In this document: piece after piece, positions 6,912 to 14,027 of the stretch | Position numbering within the stretch: position 1 is the stretch's first letter | Layout: the number at the start of each line of letters is the position of its first letter | IMG/VR virus record: IMGVR_UViG_3300045970_000288 | Span: 1 to 55,475 of that record | Direction: 5' to 3' (one strand) | From: a virus | Length of the DNA stretch: 55,475 nt | Notes under the pieces: model-generated | What the model was told of the DNA's origin: nothing | The model's input: the letters and a program-made list of their open reading frames with translations, nothing else | Databases searched by the model: none | Made by a program: the position numbers and the translations under genes

Positions 6912-7172
6912 CTAGTAGGTCCAGCCGTGCTTTTCGCAGATTGCGGTGTCGCTGAGTTTGCCGTCCATCCAGGTGGAAGCCAGGTGACCGATGAAATCCA
7001 TGTACTCCCACATGGTGATCTCTCCGGCCCGCACTTTCTTGGCCGCCGTTTCCGCGTGGGTGATGTAGAACGGGTCATACCGTTTTTCCATCTCGTCGCG
7101 GGCCGCTTTCTCGTTGGCCAACAGATTCACTTTCTTGGCTTCGTCGAATTTCGCTTTTACTTTCGCGTCCAT
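6912..7172 (-). CDS. Unknown helical protein (86 aa)
   Basis: Start MDAKVKAKFDEAKKVN behind CTACAGGAGACATGAC. Charged helical N-terminus, aromatic C-terminus. No motif. Confidence 0.7.
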   Translation of the reverse strand: MDAKVKAKFDEAKKVNLLANEKAARDEMEKRYDPFYITHAETAAKKVRAGEITMWEYMDFIGHLASTWMDGKLSDTAICEKHGWTY

Positions 7173-7194
7173 GTCATGTCTCCTGTAGTTGCTG

Positions 7195-7386
7195 CTACCC
7201 TTCGGGGTGCAGGTTCTTCATGTCGTTGGCCGCCACTACGCAGGCACCGCACAGGTTGATGGGGTCTTCGTCGCAGATGGTCTCGCGCTGCACGATGGCG
7301 GGGTTGCCGCAGTCGCAGGTGAGTCCCAGGCTGGCTGGCAGGATTTTGTCGTCGCTGTAGATGCCGTTGCCGATGTACTTTCTCAT
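7195..7386 (-). CDS. Cys-rich small protein (63 aa)
   Basis: Start MRKYIGNGIYSDDK behind CTACAAGGAGGTAAGAGATC; first gene after promoter P3. CDCGNP and CGAC give a CxC/CxxC zinc-binding pattern. Confidence 0.75.
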   Translation of the reverse strand: MRKYIGNGIYSDDKILPASLGLTCDCGNPAIVQRETICDEDPINLCGACVVAANDMKNLHPEG

Positions 7387-7444
7387 GATCTCTTACCTCC
7401 TTGTAGTTGCCCACTTTGGGGTGGGTGAGTGAACTTTTTGATTT

Positions 7445-7473
7445 ATTATATAATAGCCTCGGGAAAAACGCAA
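7445..7473 (-). promoter_or_regulatory. Promoter P3
   Basis: TTGCGT-17-TATAAT. Leader carries CCCAC-CCCAAA-GTGGG and CTACAAGGAGGTA before the gene at 7195-7386. The +1-proximal sequence AAATCAAAAAGTTCA is shared with P1 and P4. Confidence 0.85.
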
Positions 7474-7497
7474 GAAGATTCATGTGGTTACGAGGGC

Positions 7498-7525
7498 TAG
7501 GCCCACAAGAAATCCTGTGGGCCTA
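7498..7525. terminator. Strong hairpin, likely transcript end
   Basis: TAGGCCCACA-8 nt-TGTGGGCCTA, a 10-bp perfect stem between the stop at 7539 and P3, lacking a U-tract. Probably separates the two transcription units. Confidence 0.55.
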
Positions 7526-7538
7526 GTGCTGATTGGGG

Positions 7539-7697
7539 TCATGATACGTCGTTCTTTACACCGTGGGGGTTGATGGTGTATTCCTTGCACGTCGGGCACC
7601 AGTACCACTTACCAGGGCCGCATTGCGTGTCCCGCCATGCCATCGTCCCACACTCGTGGCACCTCTTTTCGTCGAACGTGATGATAGTCGTGGTCAT
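7539..7697 (-). CDS. Zinc-ribbon microprotein (52 aa)
   Basis: Start MTTTIITFDEKRCHEC overlapping the upstream stop as TAATG. CHECG ... CPTCK gives a classic two-knuckle zinc ribbon, with Trp-rich residues between. Probably nucleic acid or protein binding. Confidence 0.7.
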   Translation of the reverse strand: MTTTIITFDEKRCHECGTMAWRDTQCGPGKWYWCPTCKEYTINPHGVKNDVS

Positions 7698-7882
7698 TAG
7701 ATTGCTCCCTTCCTGATGAAGTAGGCATGCCCTTTCTCGACTATGAACTGGGCAAAGGCGTGGTCGTTGAGACTGAACTGCCGTCCCGCCGGTACCACAG
7801 TGTTTCTCATCTTGATTTCTTTCCGAGCCCGCAGGTAGAAGGTCTTTTGCGTGGGCTGTACGTCCTGTCCGTTGTAAATCAT
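7697..7882 (-). CDS. Unknown basic small protein (61 aa)
   Basis: Start MIYNGQDVQPTQKTF behind CTACAGGAGAGAGCC. Basic, beta-rich by appearance. Coupled to the zinc-ribbon gene. Confidence 0.7.
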   Translation of the reverse strand: MIYNGQDVQPTQKTFYLRARKEIKMRNTVVPAGRQFSLNDHAFAQFIVEKGHAYFIRKGAI

Positions 7883-7901
7883 GGCTCTCTCCTGTAGTTG
7901 G

Positions 7902-7922
7902 GTTGAGGGGGGCGTTGCCGCC
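7902..7922 (-). promoter_or_regulatory. GCAA-capped intercistronic hairpin
   Basis: GGGGGCG-GCAA-CGCCCCC, between the stop at 7936 and the ribosome site of the next gene, the same design as at 1436-1455. Confidence 0.65.
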
Positions 7923-7935
7923 CCCGCTGGTTATG

Positions 7936-8349
7936 TTACGCGCCTTCGAGCCGCTGGTCTACGTAGTCACTGGCGTCTTCGATGAGGCCCTTTTCCCTCA
8001 GATACTCAAACATGAGCCGGATGGTCTCAAGGTCTTGTGCCCCGATAACGGACTCTCCGTGGCCGATAGGTCGGTGGGCGATGGCCAACCCCACATCCGA
8101 ATTGCCAATGAACAAGCAGTAGTCGTCCTCGCTGTTCACTATGAAGACGATGGCATCTTCGAGGGTGGGGTACGTCCTGACCGGAGTAGCGTTCCACGGG
8201 GTTTCCGACTCGTCCTCGTAATCGAGCTGCGTTACCTGAAAGCCGTCCTCATTGTGCTCAATCACCAGCCTGAAATACTGGGTTGACTCTGGAAAATCCT
8301 TCTGGGCCTCGTCCGCATGAAGCAATCTGTTGCCGCGATAAACTTCCAT
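7936..8349 (-). CDS. Unknown acidic protein (137 aa)
   Basis: Start MEVYRGNRLLHADEAQ behind CTACAAGGAGGTACATCAG; driven by promoter P4. Very acidic (DYEDESETPW, VNSEDDYCLF). No motif; expression signals suggest an abundant early product. Confidence 0.75.
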   Translation of the reverse strand: MEVYRGNRLLHADEAQKDFPESTQYFRLVIEHNEDGFQVTQLDYEDESETPWNATPVRTYPTLEDAIVFIVNSEDDYCLFIGNSDVGLAIAHRPIGHGESVIGAQDLETIRLMFEYLREKGLIEDASDYVDQRLEGA

Positions 8350-8410
8350 CTGATGTACCTCCTTGTAGTTGCCCGCCCCGCGGGTTGGTGTGGTGTGAAC
8401 TTTTTGATTT

Positions 8411-8439
8411 ATTATAATGGTTCCGGGGGATAAACGCAA
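8411..8439 (-). promoter_or_regulatory. Promoter P4
   Basis: TTGCGT-17-TATAAT, leader hairpin CCCGC/GCGGG and CTACAAGGAGGTA before the gene at 7936-8349. Confidence 0.85.
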
Positions 8440-8463
8440 GGGAATCCAGTAAGATACGAGAGC

Positions 8464-8706
8464 TTATTCCTCGGGTTTTCCGGGTATGTGCGGCCAGTAC
8501 ACAATGAATTGCAGTCCCATGTTGTCGTACTTTTCCCCCTTTAACCCAGCCAAGTGTGCTTCCCTGGCTACATTGTCGGGGTTACTGGTGATTATGCCGT
8601 AGCAGGTGGCCCCGTACATGAAACGCCCGCTATACATATCCTCTATTTCACGCCCCGGCTTAGAGCCAATCTTCATTACTACGTCTACTTGTTCTTGGTG
8701 CGTCAT
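8464..8706 (-). CDS. Unknown small protein (80 aa)
   Basis: Start MTHQEQVDVVMKIGSK after AGGAGGTAAGTCGGC. The CATGCCGACT motif (8704-8713) here overlaps the start codon and the upstream stop. No family recognised. Confidence 0.7.
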   Translation of the reverse strand: MTHQEQVDVVMKIGSKPGREIEDMYSGRFMYGATCYGIITSNPDNVAREAHLAGLKGEKYDNMGLQFIVYWPHIPGKPEE

Positions 8707-8900
8707 GCCGACTTACCTCCTTTAGCTTTCCGCATTTCCTTTTTACTGATGGGTCCCATCCCCTGCATAATTTCCAGTATCTTGGCGGCCATGTTTCCCG
8801 CCGGAGTGTCGGGTATGGAATCGGATACCGGCGGGTCGAAGTCGAACGTAATTTCCACTGCCCCCTTGGGCTTATCTTCCAGTATTATCTTTACTTTCAT
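8703..8900 (-). CDS. Unknown small protein (65 aa)
   Basis: Start MKVKIILEDKPKGAVE behind GAGGAGAAGGAAG. Short beta-rich N-terminus, basic C-terminus. Coupled by TGA/ATG overlap to the next gene; overlaps the upstream gene by 29 bp. Confidence 0.7.
   Translation of the reverse strand: MKVKIILEDKPKGAVEITFDFDPPVSDSIPDTPAGNMAAKILEIMQGMGPISKKEMRKAKGGKSA
8704..8713 (-). repeat. CATGCCGACT motif at a stop/start junction
   Basis: Exact 10-mer; contains the ATG of the gene at 8464-8706 and the TGA of the gene at 8703-8900. Confidence 0.75.
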
Positions 8901-9102
8901 CTTCCTTCTCCTCGTACTGGTAGAGTAGGTCGTGATTTATACCGTGGGATTCACAGAGCATTTCCATGTCTATTACTCTCATACGAGCCCCGCGATACTC
9001 CTCAGCCAACTTTGGTAGTGTCTTAATATCAAAGTACAAATCAAAGACACTAGGTAGTTTGTTTTCCGCAAGATGGTCAGTGCCACAGATGGGACACTTC
9101 AT
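8872..9102 (-). CDS. Small protein with N-terminal CPICG knuckle (76 aa)
   Basis: Start MKCPICGTDHLAENK in an ATGA overlap with the upstream stop. One CxxC plus His (and a later Cys-His) could hold zinc; the C-terminus is acidic (YQYEEKEDESKD). Confidence 0.7.
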   Translation of the reverse strand: MKCPICGTDHLAENKLPSVFDLYFDIKTLPKLAEEYRGARMRVIDMEMLCESHGINHDLLYQYEEKEDESKDNTGR

Positions 9103-9434
9103 ACCCCGTACCATGAGTAGGGGAACGCCTGCTTGCTGAGACGCGACCAGTGGGCCGGATGGTACCGATGAACCCAGACAGCGTACCGCGCTGCTTCCAC
9201 ATCCGCCTCGGGCATGGAAGTCATGCGGTCTGCGTCGAGTACCAGCTCCAGCACTTCCGAACGCCGATACTTGATGGACTCATCGAATTCCCCCTGGTCA
9301 TTGACGAAGCAATCCTCGGCAACGTAGTCCCAGGTGCGCTGCATAGCCGTGATGGCTCTGGCGTCCATCTTCTTGGTGTCGGCCTTGATGAAGGTGTCTC
9401 GTTCTACCGCGTACATTGATACCCGTTCTGCCAT
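9099..9434 (-). CDS. Unknown protein (111 aa)
   Basis: Start MAERVSMYAVERDTFI behind AAAGGAGATGCT. Helical; no motif recognised. In-frame sequence upstream belongs to the antisense of neighbours and was excluded. Confidence 0.7.
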   Translation of the reverse strand: MAERVSMYAVERDTFIKADTKKMDARAITAMQRTWDYVAEDCFVNDQGEFDESIKYRRSEVLELVLDADRMTSMPEADVEAARYAVWVHRYHPAHWSRLSKQAFPYSWYGV

Positions 9435-9472
9435 AGCATCTCCTTTCGTGGTCGGCCTTTGACATGCCGCCG

Positions 9473-9691
9473 TTAGAACTCCGAGTCTCCTTCCGCTTGC
9501 AGGATACGCTGAATCATCCCGAGGCGGTCCTTGCGGGTCAGGAACTTGATGGTCTTGCCGCTTTCCAGCAGCTTGATGGCGTACTCCCACGAGTAGCCCT
9601 TGGATTTGATCTTGGCCAGCCACCAGGGCCAGAATTTGAGCACCATGGGGCGGCGACTGTAATCGGTGTGTCCTGTTACTGGGTCGAGCAT
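9473..9691 (-). CDS. Unknown small basic protein (72 aa)
   Basis: Start MLDPVTGHTDYSRRP behind CGGAGACTACT; follows palindrome copy 6. Basic and Trp-rich (FWPWWLAKIKSKGYSW). Not recognised. Confidence 0.7.
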   Translation of the reverse strand: MLDPVTGHTDYSRRPMVLKFWPWWLAKIKSKGYSWEYAIKLLESGKTIKFLTRKDRLGMIQRILQAEGDSEF

Positions 9692-9703
9692 AGTAGTCTC
9701 CGT

Positions 9704-9719
9704 GTGCAATTAATTGCAC
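9704..9719. repeat. 16-bp palindrome, copy 6
   Basis: Perfect GTGCAATTAATTGCAC in the short gap between two genes. Confidence 0.85.
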
Positions 9720-9722
9720 AAA

Positions 9723-9956
9723 CTATTGAAGGTTGCTTCGCAGGATGCGAGTGATGGATTTCGCCCCGCCGTAATCGGTGGGAAAGTCCACGCTGCTGGA
9801 GAACAGTATACACCGCCCTTTGAGCTTGTCCAGATACTTACGAGCCCCGGCGGCCCCTATGGCATTGGCATTGAAGAGCGCGGGTTCAAGTTCCGGGGTC
9901 TCTCCATCCTCAATGCTGATTACCCCATTGTCTATCTTCACGAATATGCTGTTCAC
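9723..9956 (-). CDS. Unknown small protein, GTG start (77 aa)
   Basis: GTG start (VNSIFVKIDNGVISIED) in a GTGA overlap with the 29-aa gene upstream and GGGAGGAAACT ribosome site. Contains GAAGARKYLDKLKG. No family recognised. Confidence 0.65.
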   Translation of the reverse strand: MNSIFVKIDNGVISIEDGETPELEPALFNANAIGAAGARKYLDKLKGRCILFSSSVDFPTDYGGAKSITRILRSNLQ

Positions 9957-10042
9957 AGTTTCCTCCCGTGTTCCAGGGCACAGTACGGGGAGACGCACAT
10001 CCCGTCATGGTCCAGGACTTTTCCTCTGTAAATTACTTGCAT
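9953..10042 (-). CDS. 29-aa microprotein
   Basis: MQVIYRGKVLDHDGMC... with a strong GGGAGGTACAGC ribosome site, directly downstream of promoter P5; its stop overlaps the next start (GTGA). Two Cys and two His (GMCVSPYC) could bind metal. It may also serve as a leader peptide coupling translation of the 77-aa gene. Confidence 0.6.
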   Translation of the reverse strand: MQVIYRGKVLDHDGMCVSPYCALEHGRKL

Positions 10043-10064
10043 GCTGTACCTCCCTGTAGTGGTC

Positions 10065-10079
10065 CCCCTCGGTGGGGGT
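10065..10079 (-). promoter_or_regulatory. Leader hairpin before 29-aa gene
   Basis: CCCCC-ACCGA-GGGGG in the P5 leader, just ahead of CTACAGGGAGGTA. Confidence 0.5.
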
Positions 10080-10099
10080 TGATGCGCTTTTTTATGTTT

Positions 10100-10128
10100 A
10101 TTATATAATAGGCGCTGAGAAATCGCAA
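10100..10128 (-). promoter_or_regulatory. Promoter P5
   Basis: TTGCGA-17-TATAAT upstream of the 29-aa gene. Confidence 0.8.
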
Positions 10129-10147
10129 GTAAAATCAGTGGGTTTCG

Positions 10148-10933
10148 TTAGGTCCTCCAAGTATTTCCATTTGATTCCGCTTCTTCTATTGCGTCCGGTA
10201 TGTCCCGGTAGCAAGTCAGATCATCCCCGTAGGCGTTGGGCAGGGAGAATACCCATCGGTAATAGTCGGTGATCCCGTCCCACACATTTCCCACCTTAGG
10301 GGATTTCGGGCAGCCGCAGAAGTACAGATTCCCGTTGGGCCGTATGAATAACGCCCCGCAGATGCAGTCATTTTTACGAGAACTATGCCCTACCCCGGTA
10401 GTCTTGGCCCTACCAATAGGCACCCAGACGCTTGAATTGCGTATCTCTCGACCGTCATTTTTAGGCCCCGCGTAACTACCCCAGGTACCCTCTAGTCTTT
10501 CTCTGGTAAACGCGGCAACTACTTCGGGGGCTACCATGTGCTTGGGGTGCATATCGTCCCGCGACAATGACGCATGGATATAGCCGTTCTTGGCCATAGC
10601 CGCTAAACGTAATGCCGTGGCGGTAACTGTCCCGTTGGTAACCACTGCTACCGTAGCCGGGTCCCCGCTGTCGAGGTCGGACGGAAACACTGAGAAGGCA
10701 AAAGTCATAGCCTCCCAGAACCGTGGGTGTAGCGTCGGTTCTCCTCCCCCCAAAGTAAAACGCCACCTATCGTCAGGAGTGTAGTCTTCTTTCTCTAGGT
10801 ACAGGTTGGTGAGGAATTTCATGGTCTGGTCCACGGTTTTATCGTCCATGTGTCGGCCGCGAATGGTGTGCGCTCCGCAGCAATGGGCGCATAACATATT
10901 GCAGCGGTTTGTAATCTGCCAATAGATATTCAT
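10148..10933 (-). CDS. Radical SAM enzyme with SPASM/Twitch-like C-terminus (261 aa)
   Basis: Start MNIYWQITNRCNMLC. Residues 11-18 carry CxxxCxxC (C11, C15, C18), the ligands of a radical SAM 4Fe-4S cluster; GGGEPTLHP (about 62-70) is the SAM-binding GGE motif. The C-terminal region CICGALFIRPNGNLYFCGC followed by VGNVWD resembles a SPASM/Twitch auxiliary-cluster domain. Substrate unknown. It lacks the short size and spacing typical of QueE. Last gene before P5, 3 bp beyond the stop of its upstream neighbour; small ORFs on both sides make a peptide-modifying role conceivable. Confidence 0.85.
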   Translation of the reverse strand: MNIYWQITNRCNMLCAHCCGAHTIRGRHMDDKTVDQTMKFLTNLYLEKEDYTPDDRWRFTLGGGEPTLHPRFWEAMTFAFSVFPSDLDSGDPATVAVVTNGTVTATALRLAAMAKNGYIHASLSRDDMHPKHMVAPEVVAAFTRERLEGTWGSYAGPKNDGREIRNSSVWVPIGRAKTTGVGHSSRKNDCICGALFIRPNGNLYFCGCPKSPKVGNVWDGITDYYRWVFSLPNAYGDDLTCYRDIPDAIEEAESNGNTWRT

Positions 10934-10936
10934 AAC

Positions 10937-11206
10937 TTATCCTTTCGGCGGGTAGTAGACACTCTTTTTTAAATCCCCTAGTTCTCCCTGTAAATGGACA
11001 GTGCCGTTGACGACCAATACCCAGCCGGTAGCGTGGGGGCCGTACCACTCTTTAGCGGGGGCCACGAATACCCATGCCCCGTTATGGTACACTTCTTGGG
11101 CCATCCATTTGAGTACCAGGGAAAGCTGCTTGTCCTGTTTTTCCATGATTTTGGTCACCAATGTTCCTTGTGGGTACGAGTGCATTGAAAACTGGAGCTT
11201 ACTCAC
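10937..11206 (-). CDS. Unknown small protein, GTG start (89 aa)
   Basis: GTG start (VSKLQFSMHSYPQG) behind GGGAGGACGCC, GTGA overlap with the gene upstream. Aromatic and beta-rich (GAWVFVAPAKEWYG, TGWVLVVNGTVHL). Directly upstream of the radical SAM gene and probably cotranscribed. Confidence 0.65.
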   Translation of the reverse strand: MSKLQFSMHSYPQGTLVTKIMEKQDKQLSLVLKWMAQEVYHNGAWVFVAPAKEWYGPHATGWVLVVNGTVHLQGELGDLKKSVYYPPKG

Positions 11207-11391
11207 GGCGTCCTCCCGGATGGCCGTGGGTTCCAAACGCTAGGGTGCCGGGGACAGCCCGTTTCATGGGTGGCGCACCCATTTACAACCAGGGCTTGAC
11301 ACTGACTACATCCCACCCGCCAAGTTTTATCACTGCGATTGTAGGTGCTGGTATCGAAGCCATTTTTACGTAGTCTTTCTCCCATTGTCAT
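11203..11391 (-). CDS. Small Cys/His-rich phage protein (62 aa)
   Basis: Start MTMGERLRKNGFDTST behind CGGGAGAAAACC. Contains VGCSQCQALVVNGCATHETGC, a CxxC...NG..xHExGC pattern found in small proteins of many phages; probably zinc-binding. Function unknown. Confidence 0.75.
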   Translation of the reverse strand: MTMGERLRKNGFDTSTYNRSDKTWRVGCSQCQALVVNGCATHETGCPRHPSVWNPRPSGRTP

Positions 11392-11642
11392 GGTTTTCTC
11401 CCGTATTCTGAGCAGTAGGGGCACTCGGTTATAGATACTCCATTGCAGCGGATTCTCCACTGCACAATATCGGACTGTCTATTCACTATCCGCATGTATG
11501 GATATTCGGTCCCGCAGGTCCAGCAGCCGTAGGTGGCAGCTACTGTACCTATAAGGGTTCCTGAGTCTAGGGCATACCACACCTTTCGGAGCTTACCCCG
11601 TGGATGCGGTCCCATTATAGTACTTTCGTCTATTCTTGGCAT
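11388..11642 (-). CDS. Cys-rich small protein (84 aa)
   Basis: Start MPRIDESTIMGPHPRG; CWTCGTEY and CPYCSEYG make a zinc ribbon with about 35 residues between knuckles. ATGA overlap into the next gene. The ribosome site is weak, so the internal Met at residue 10 is an alternative. Confidence 0.65.
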   Translation of the reverse strand: MPRIDESTIMGPHPRGKLRKVWYALDSGTLIGTVAATYGCWTCGTEYPYMRIVNRQSDIVQWRIRCNGVSITECPYCSEYGRKP

Positions 11643-11646
11643 GTTG

Positions 11647-11886
11647 TTACCCCATCGTAAATTTGAAGTACCCTAGTGTCGGACGGTCCAGATTGTACTC
11701 GAACGTCCCTTGGATGTTGTACCTTGGTGGGTACTTGGCTACCCACACAAGGTGGAGGCTACGATTTGTGCGGCACCACGGGTCTATGGTTACGTTGCAT
11801 TTGGGTTTTCGGTATCTACCCAGCATTACGTGATAGTCCGCGCTCAGTATTATCTGGGCTTCAAGTAGGACTTCCTCTTTGGTCAT
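11647..11886 (-). CDS. Unknown small protein (79 aa)
   Basis: Start MTKEEVLLEAQIILSA, coupled by ATGA to the upstream regulator-like gene. Basic and aromatic-rich C-terminus. Not recognised. Confidence 0.65.
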   Translation of the reverse strand: MTKEEVLLEAQIILSADYHVMLGRYRKPKCNVTIDPWCRTNRSLHLVWVAKYPPRYNIQGTFEYNLDRPTLGYFKFTMG

Positions 11887-12347
11887 GACGGACCCTCGTA
11901 TTTCTCCCAGGGCACCAAGTATTCATTGGCCCGCCGTATTACCGCTTGTCGATTCAAACTCCAATAGAATAGGACTCCCCCCAGCTTGGCCAGGTACACT
12001 GGTTGCTTTCGTGTACGGGTCGCCAAGTACACGTCCAGGGTTTCTTGTGTTGGCATGCCGGTTGGTAGGCGGGCTACCTCTTCGTACGCTAATTTACGCT
12101 GGTACTGCCCCCGGTACTTACCCGTCTTGTAGTTATTATTCCCGCCTTTGGGGCGCAAAACTATACCATGCAGGCGCAGACGATTGGCAATCGTGTGCCT
12201 ATCATACCCGAGCTTTTTACCCATTTCCCGCAGGCTCATGGTCTGATACATGGTGGTGAGCATTTCCTCGGGAGTGGCGTACCCTAAAGTCTCGGCACAC
12301 TGAATCCACCCCGAATCAATGGGTCCTTTTTTCCTTCCGGCGCTCAT
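11883..12347 (-). CDS. Helix-turn-helix DNA-binding protein (154 aa)
   Basis: Start MSAGRKKGPIDSGWIQ behind GGGAGGCCGAGT. Residues about 37-62 (SLREMGKKLGYDRHTIANRL) fit a helix-turn-helix of the kind found in phage regulators and small homing-type DNA-binding proteins; a second basic region (RTRKQPVYLAKLGGVLF..NRQAVIRRA) may be another HTH. A candidate binder of the repeats in this window, without direct evidence. Confidence 0.7.
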   Translation of the reverse strand: MSAGRKKGPIDSGWIQCAETLGYATPEEMLTTMYQTMSLREMGKKLGYDRHTIANRLRLHGIVLRPKGGNNNYKTGKYRGQYQRKLAYEEVARLPTGMPTQETLDVYLATRTRKQPVYLAKLGGVLFYWSLNRQAVIRRANEYLVPWEKYEGPS

Positions 12348-12525
12348 ACTCGGCCTCCCCCGCATCCTCTTCCGCAGATATTGCGTTCGCTACGATGCAC
12401 TTCAAGCACTCGCCGCAGAACTCGCCTTCGCAATCCTCAGCCACTTCCGGCTCATCGAATCCCGGAGGAAGTTGCGCCTCGTAGGCGGCCTGGGCTCTTA
12501 AATACGATTGATGTAGTCTGTCCAT
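12316..12525 (-). CDS. Acidic Cys-containing small protein (69 aa)
   Basis: Start MDRLHQSYLRAQAAYE; FCGECLKC gives a CxxCxxC cluster in an acidic protein. Overlaps the HTH gene by 32 bp. Ribosome site AGGGGG. Confidence 0.65.
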   Translation of the reverse strand: MDRLHQSYLRAQAAYEAQLPPGFDEPEVAEDCEGEFCGECLKCIVANAISAEEDAGEAEYERRKEKRTH

Positions 12526-12538
12526 AACTATATACCCC

Positions 12539-13159
12539 CTAGTATTGATTTTTACCGAGAGTTGCTTGCTCAGTAAAGGCGCGATGCACAGGCCATCCTC
12601 TCTTTAATCTCCAGTGTAGTAAAGATCGTTCTATGCCTGTAATTTCCGACCACTCGGCTATCGTTTTACTGGCACCCTGATACTCAATAAATACACTTGT
12701 ACTTGTGTTCCTCGCCTGCTCTACTCGGGTAGCCCATCTACAATTTCCGGGGTAGTACCCCTTATTATTTTCTATTCTATCTAGCTGGTGATTTTTTGTA
12801 GGGGCTAGTCCCATATCAGATAAAAACTGCTCGAAAGAAGATAACCACTCGGCACAGACGGTAATACCTATACCACCGTATCTAGCCCATCGTTTGTTTC
12901 TCGGATTGGTTGTACGTGTAATCATGCTGCCCCAAGCAGTGTACTCTTTAGAGCCAGACATTCCGTGCGTTTTGCTACGCTTTGTCGTTACTTCTTTAGG
13001 TAGACACCCGCAGGAGGTAGTATGCCCATTGGCCAGATTGCCCGCCTGCACCACTGTTTCCACTCCGCAATCGCAAACGCACAAATACCTACGATGCCTA
13101 CTTGCGGTAGTATCATGCAAAGATACAACTGTCAGTCTTCCTATTTTAGTCCCTACCAT
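12539..13159 (-). CDS. Stand-alone HNH-type homing endonuclease-like protein (206 aa)
   Basis: N-terminal zinc-ribbon-like part (CVCDCGVETVV ... TTSCGCL), a middle YTAWGSMITRTTNPRNKRW segment, and the signature LDRIENNKGYYPGNCRWATR with EQARN. This order is that of mobile HNH-type endonucleases scattered in phage genomes. More AT-rich than its neighbours and poorly supplied with a ribosome site, both fitting recent insertion. It follows a cut-off 15-codon frame (13153-13200). Confidence 0.85.
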   Translation of the reverse strand: MVGTKIGRLTVVSLHDTTASRHRRYLCVCDCGVETVVQAGNLANGHTTSCGCLPKEVTTKRSKTHGMSGSKEYTAWGSMITRTTNPRNKRWARYGGIGITVCAEWLSSFEQFLSDMGLAPTKNHQLDRIENNKGYYPGNCRWATRVEQARNTSTSVFIEYQGASKTIAEWSEITGIERSLLHWRLKRGWPVHRAFTEQATLGKNQY

Positions 13160-13200
13160 AGAGGTTCCGCCTTAAAACCATTATCCCGTGAATGTCTCAT
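13153..13200 (-). pseudogene. Truncated 15-codon gene start before the endonuclease
   Basis: ATG in a TAATG overlap with the upstream stop, a good AGGAGAAGTA ribosome site, then MRHSRDNGFKAEPLW and a stop overlapping the endonuclease start. It looks like the 5' remnant of a gene interrupted by the endonuclease insertion, though a genuine tiny leader is possible. Confidence 0.45.
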
Positions 13201-13505
13201 TACTTCTCCTGTTGAACCAACTGTAGCACTGCCGCCTTGATTGCTGCGGCGATGGTGGGCTTTTCGACTACTGCGAGAAATCCGTCCTGTGGCTTTATCC
13301 AGACTTCAAGAGTATAGTCGTTTTCTTTTCCTCTGTTGTTTAATTCAAATCTGTATCCTAACTCGTTCAACTTCGACAACAGCGTAACCGCCACCTCATC
13401 CCGGTCATAGTCGGGATGAGCATCGCATGTACAAAATAATGTCTCGCACCGGCACTCAAGCCCGGCCCACTGAGCCAGTAATTCATTCTGTTCTTGTGGT
13501 GTCAT
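13200..13505 (-). CDS. Unknown small protein with N-terminal Cys cluster (101 aa)
   Basis: Start MTPQEQNELLAQWAGL behind CTGGGAGGTACGTC. CRCETLFCTC near residue 20, then an alpha/beta part ending AAIKAAVLQLVQQEK. Function unknown. Confidence 0.7.
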   Translation of the reverse strand: MTPQEQNELLAQWAGLECRCETLFCTCDAHPDYDRDEVAVTLLSKLNELGYRFELNNRGKENDYTLEVWIKPQDGFLAVVEKPTIAAAIKAAVLQLVQQEK

Positions 13506-13693
13506 GACGTACCTCCCAGTTTCTCGGCTATCTCTTCCAGTATCTCTTCCTGCTTGGGGGTGATGCGGGTCCGCAATCCATATTTCTGGAAGGCGGCTAC
13601 GCGGTCTTCTACTAATTCCCGCTCAAATTTGGAGAGCAGGGTCTTATGCTTGTCCGCCAGCGTGAGGACGTGTACCAAACGAAGTCCGGTCAT
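13502..13693 (-). CDS. Unknown helical small protein (63 aa)
   Basis: Start MTGLRLVHVLTLADKH with ATGA overlaps on both sides. Charged helices (FERELVEDRVAAFQKYG). Resembles small phage proteins of unknown role. Confidence 0.7.
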   Translation of the reverse strand: MTGLRLVHVLTLADKHKTLLSKFERELVEDRVAAFQKYGLRTRITPKQEEILEEIAEKLGGTS

Positions 13694-13866
13694 AACGTCC
13701 CCACGTACTCGCAGTCTACCTCAACAGTTGATGGGTCTATACAGGATATGCCTGCGGCAGTTATGAGAGCGTTGCCGATCTCTTCCTCAGTAACCTTGTC
13801 CGGGTCATACTCTTCCGATTCTACCTGGAACTCGAACTTGTACGTGTGAATGTATTTCCTTGCCAT
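13690..13866 (-). CDS. Unknown acidic small protein (58 aa)
   Basis: Start MARKYIHTYKFEFQVE behind AGAGGAGGATTAGTC. Alternating hydrophobic strand, then an acidic helix (TEEEIGNALITAAG). Not recognised. Confidence 0.7.
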   Translation of the reverse strand: MARKYIHTYKFEFQVESEEYDPDKVTEEEIGNALITAAGISCIDPSTVEVDCEYVGTL

Positions 13867-13868
13867 GA

Positions 13869-14025
13869 CTAATCCTCCTCTTCTTTGTTCTGGGCAATAT
13901 ACCCCTTGTCCCACCAAAAAGCCTCACCTGAATCTTTGGGGTAGGGCATGTCAGTGCTGCCGTCCTTGCAGGCTTGAGCCCCCCTCGTTCATGTACTTTT
14001 TCGCTTCCGCTAGAGATAAGGCCAT
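13869..14025 (-). pseudogene. Frameshifted small gene (about 51 aa if fused)
   Basis: A frame starting MALSLAEAKKYMNEG (GGGAGAATAATC ribosome site) runs into stop after a run of six G (plus strand C at 13979-13984). A one-base shift there continues as AQACKDGSTDMPYP...EAFWWDKGY to a stop just before the next start. Either a homopolymer indel (mutation or sequencing error) or a programmed shift; the downstream frame is otherwise clean. Confidence 0.6.
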
Positions 14026-14027
14026 GA

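Noticed and set aside
10148-10933. QueE-type 7-deazaguanine synthase
   Set aside because: CxxxCxxC and a SPASM/Twitch-like C-terminus differ from QueE, and no queC, queD, folE or transglycosylase genes are seen.
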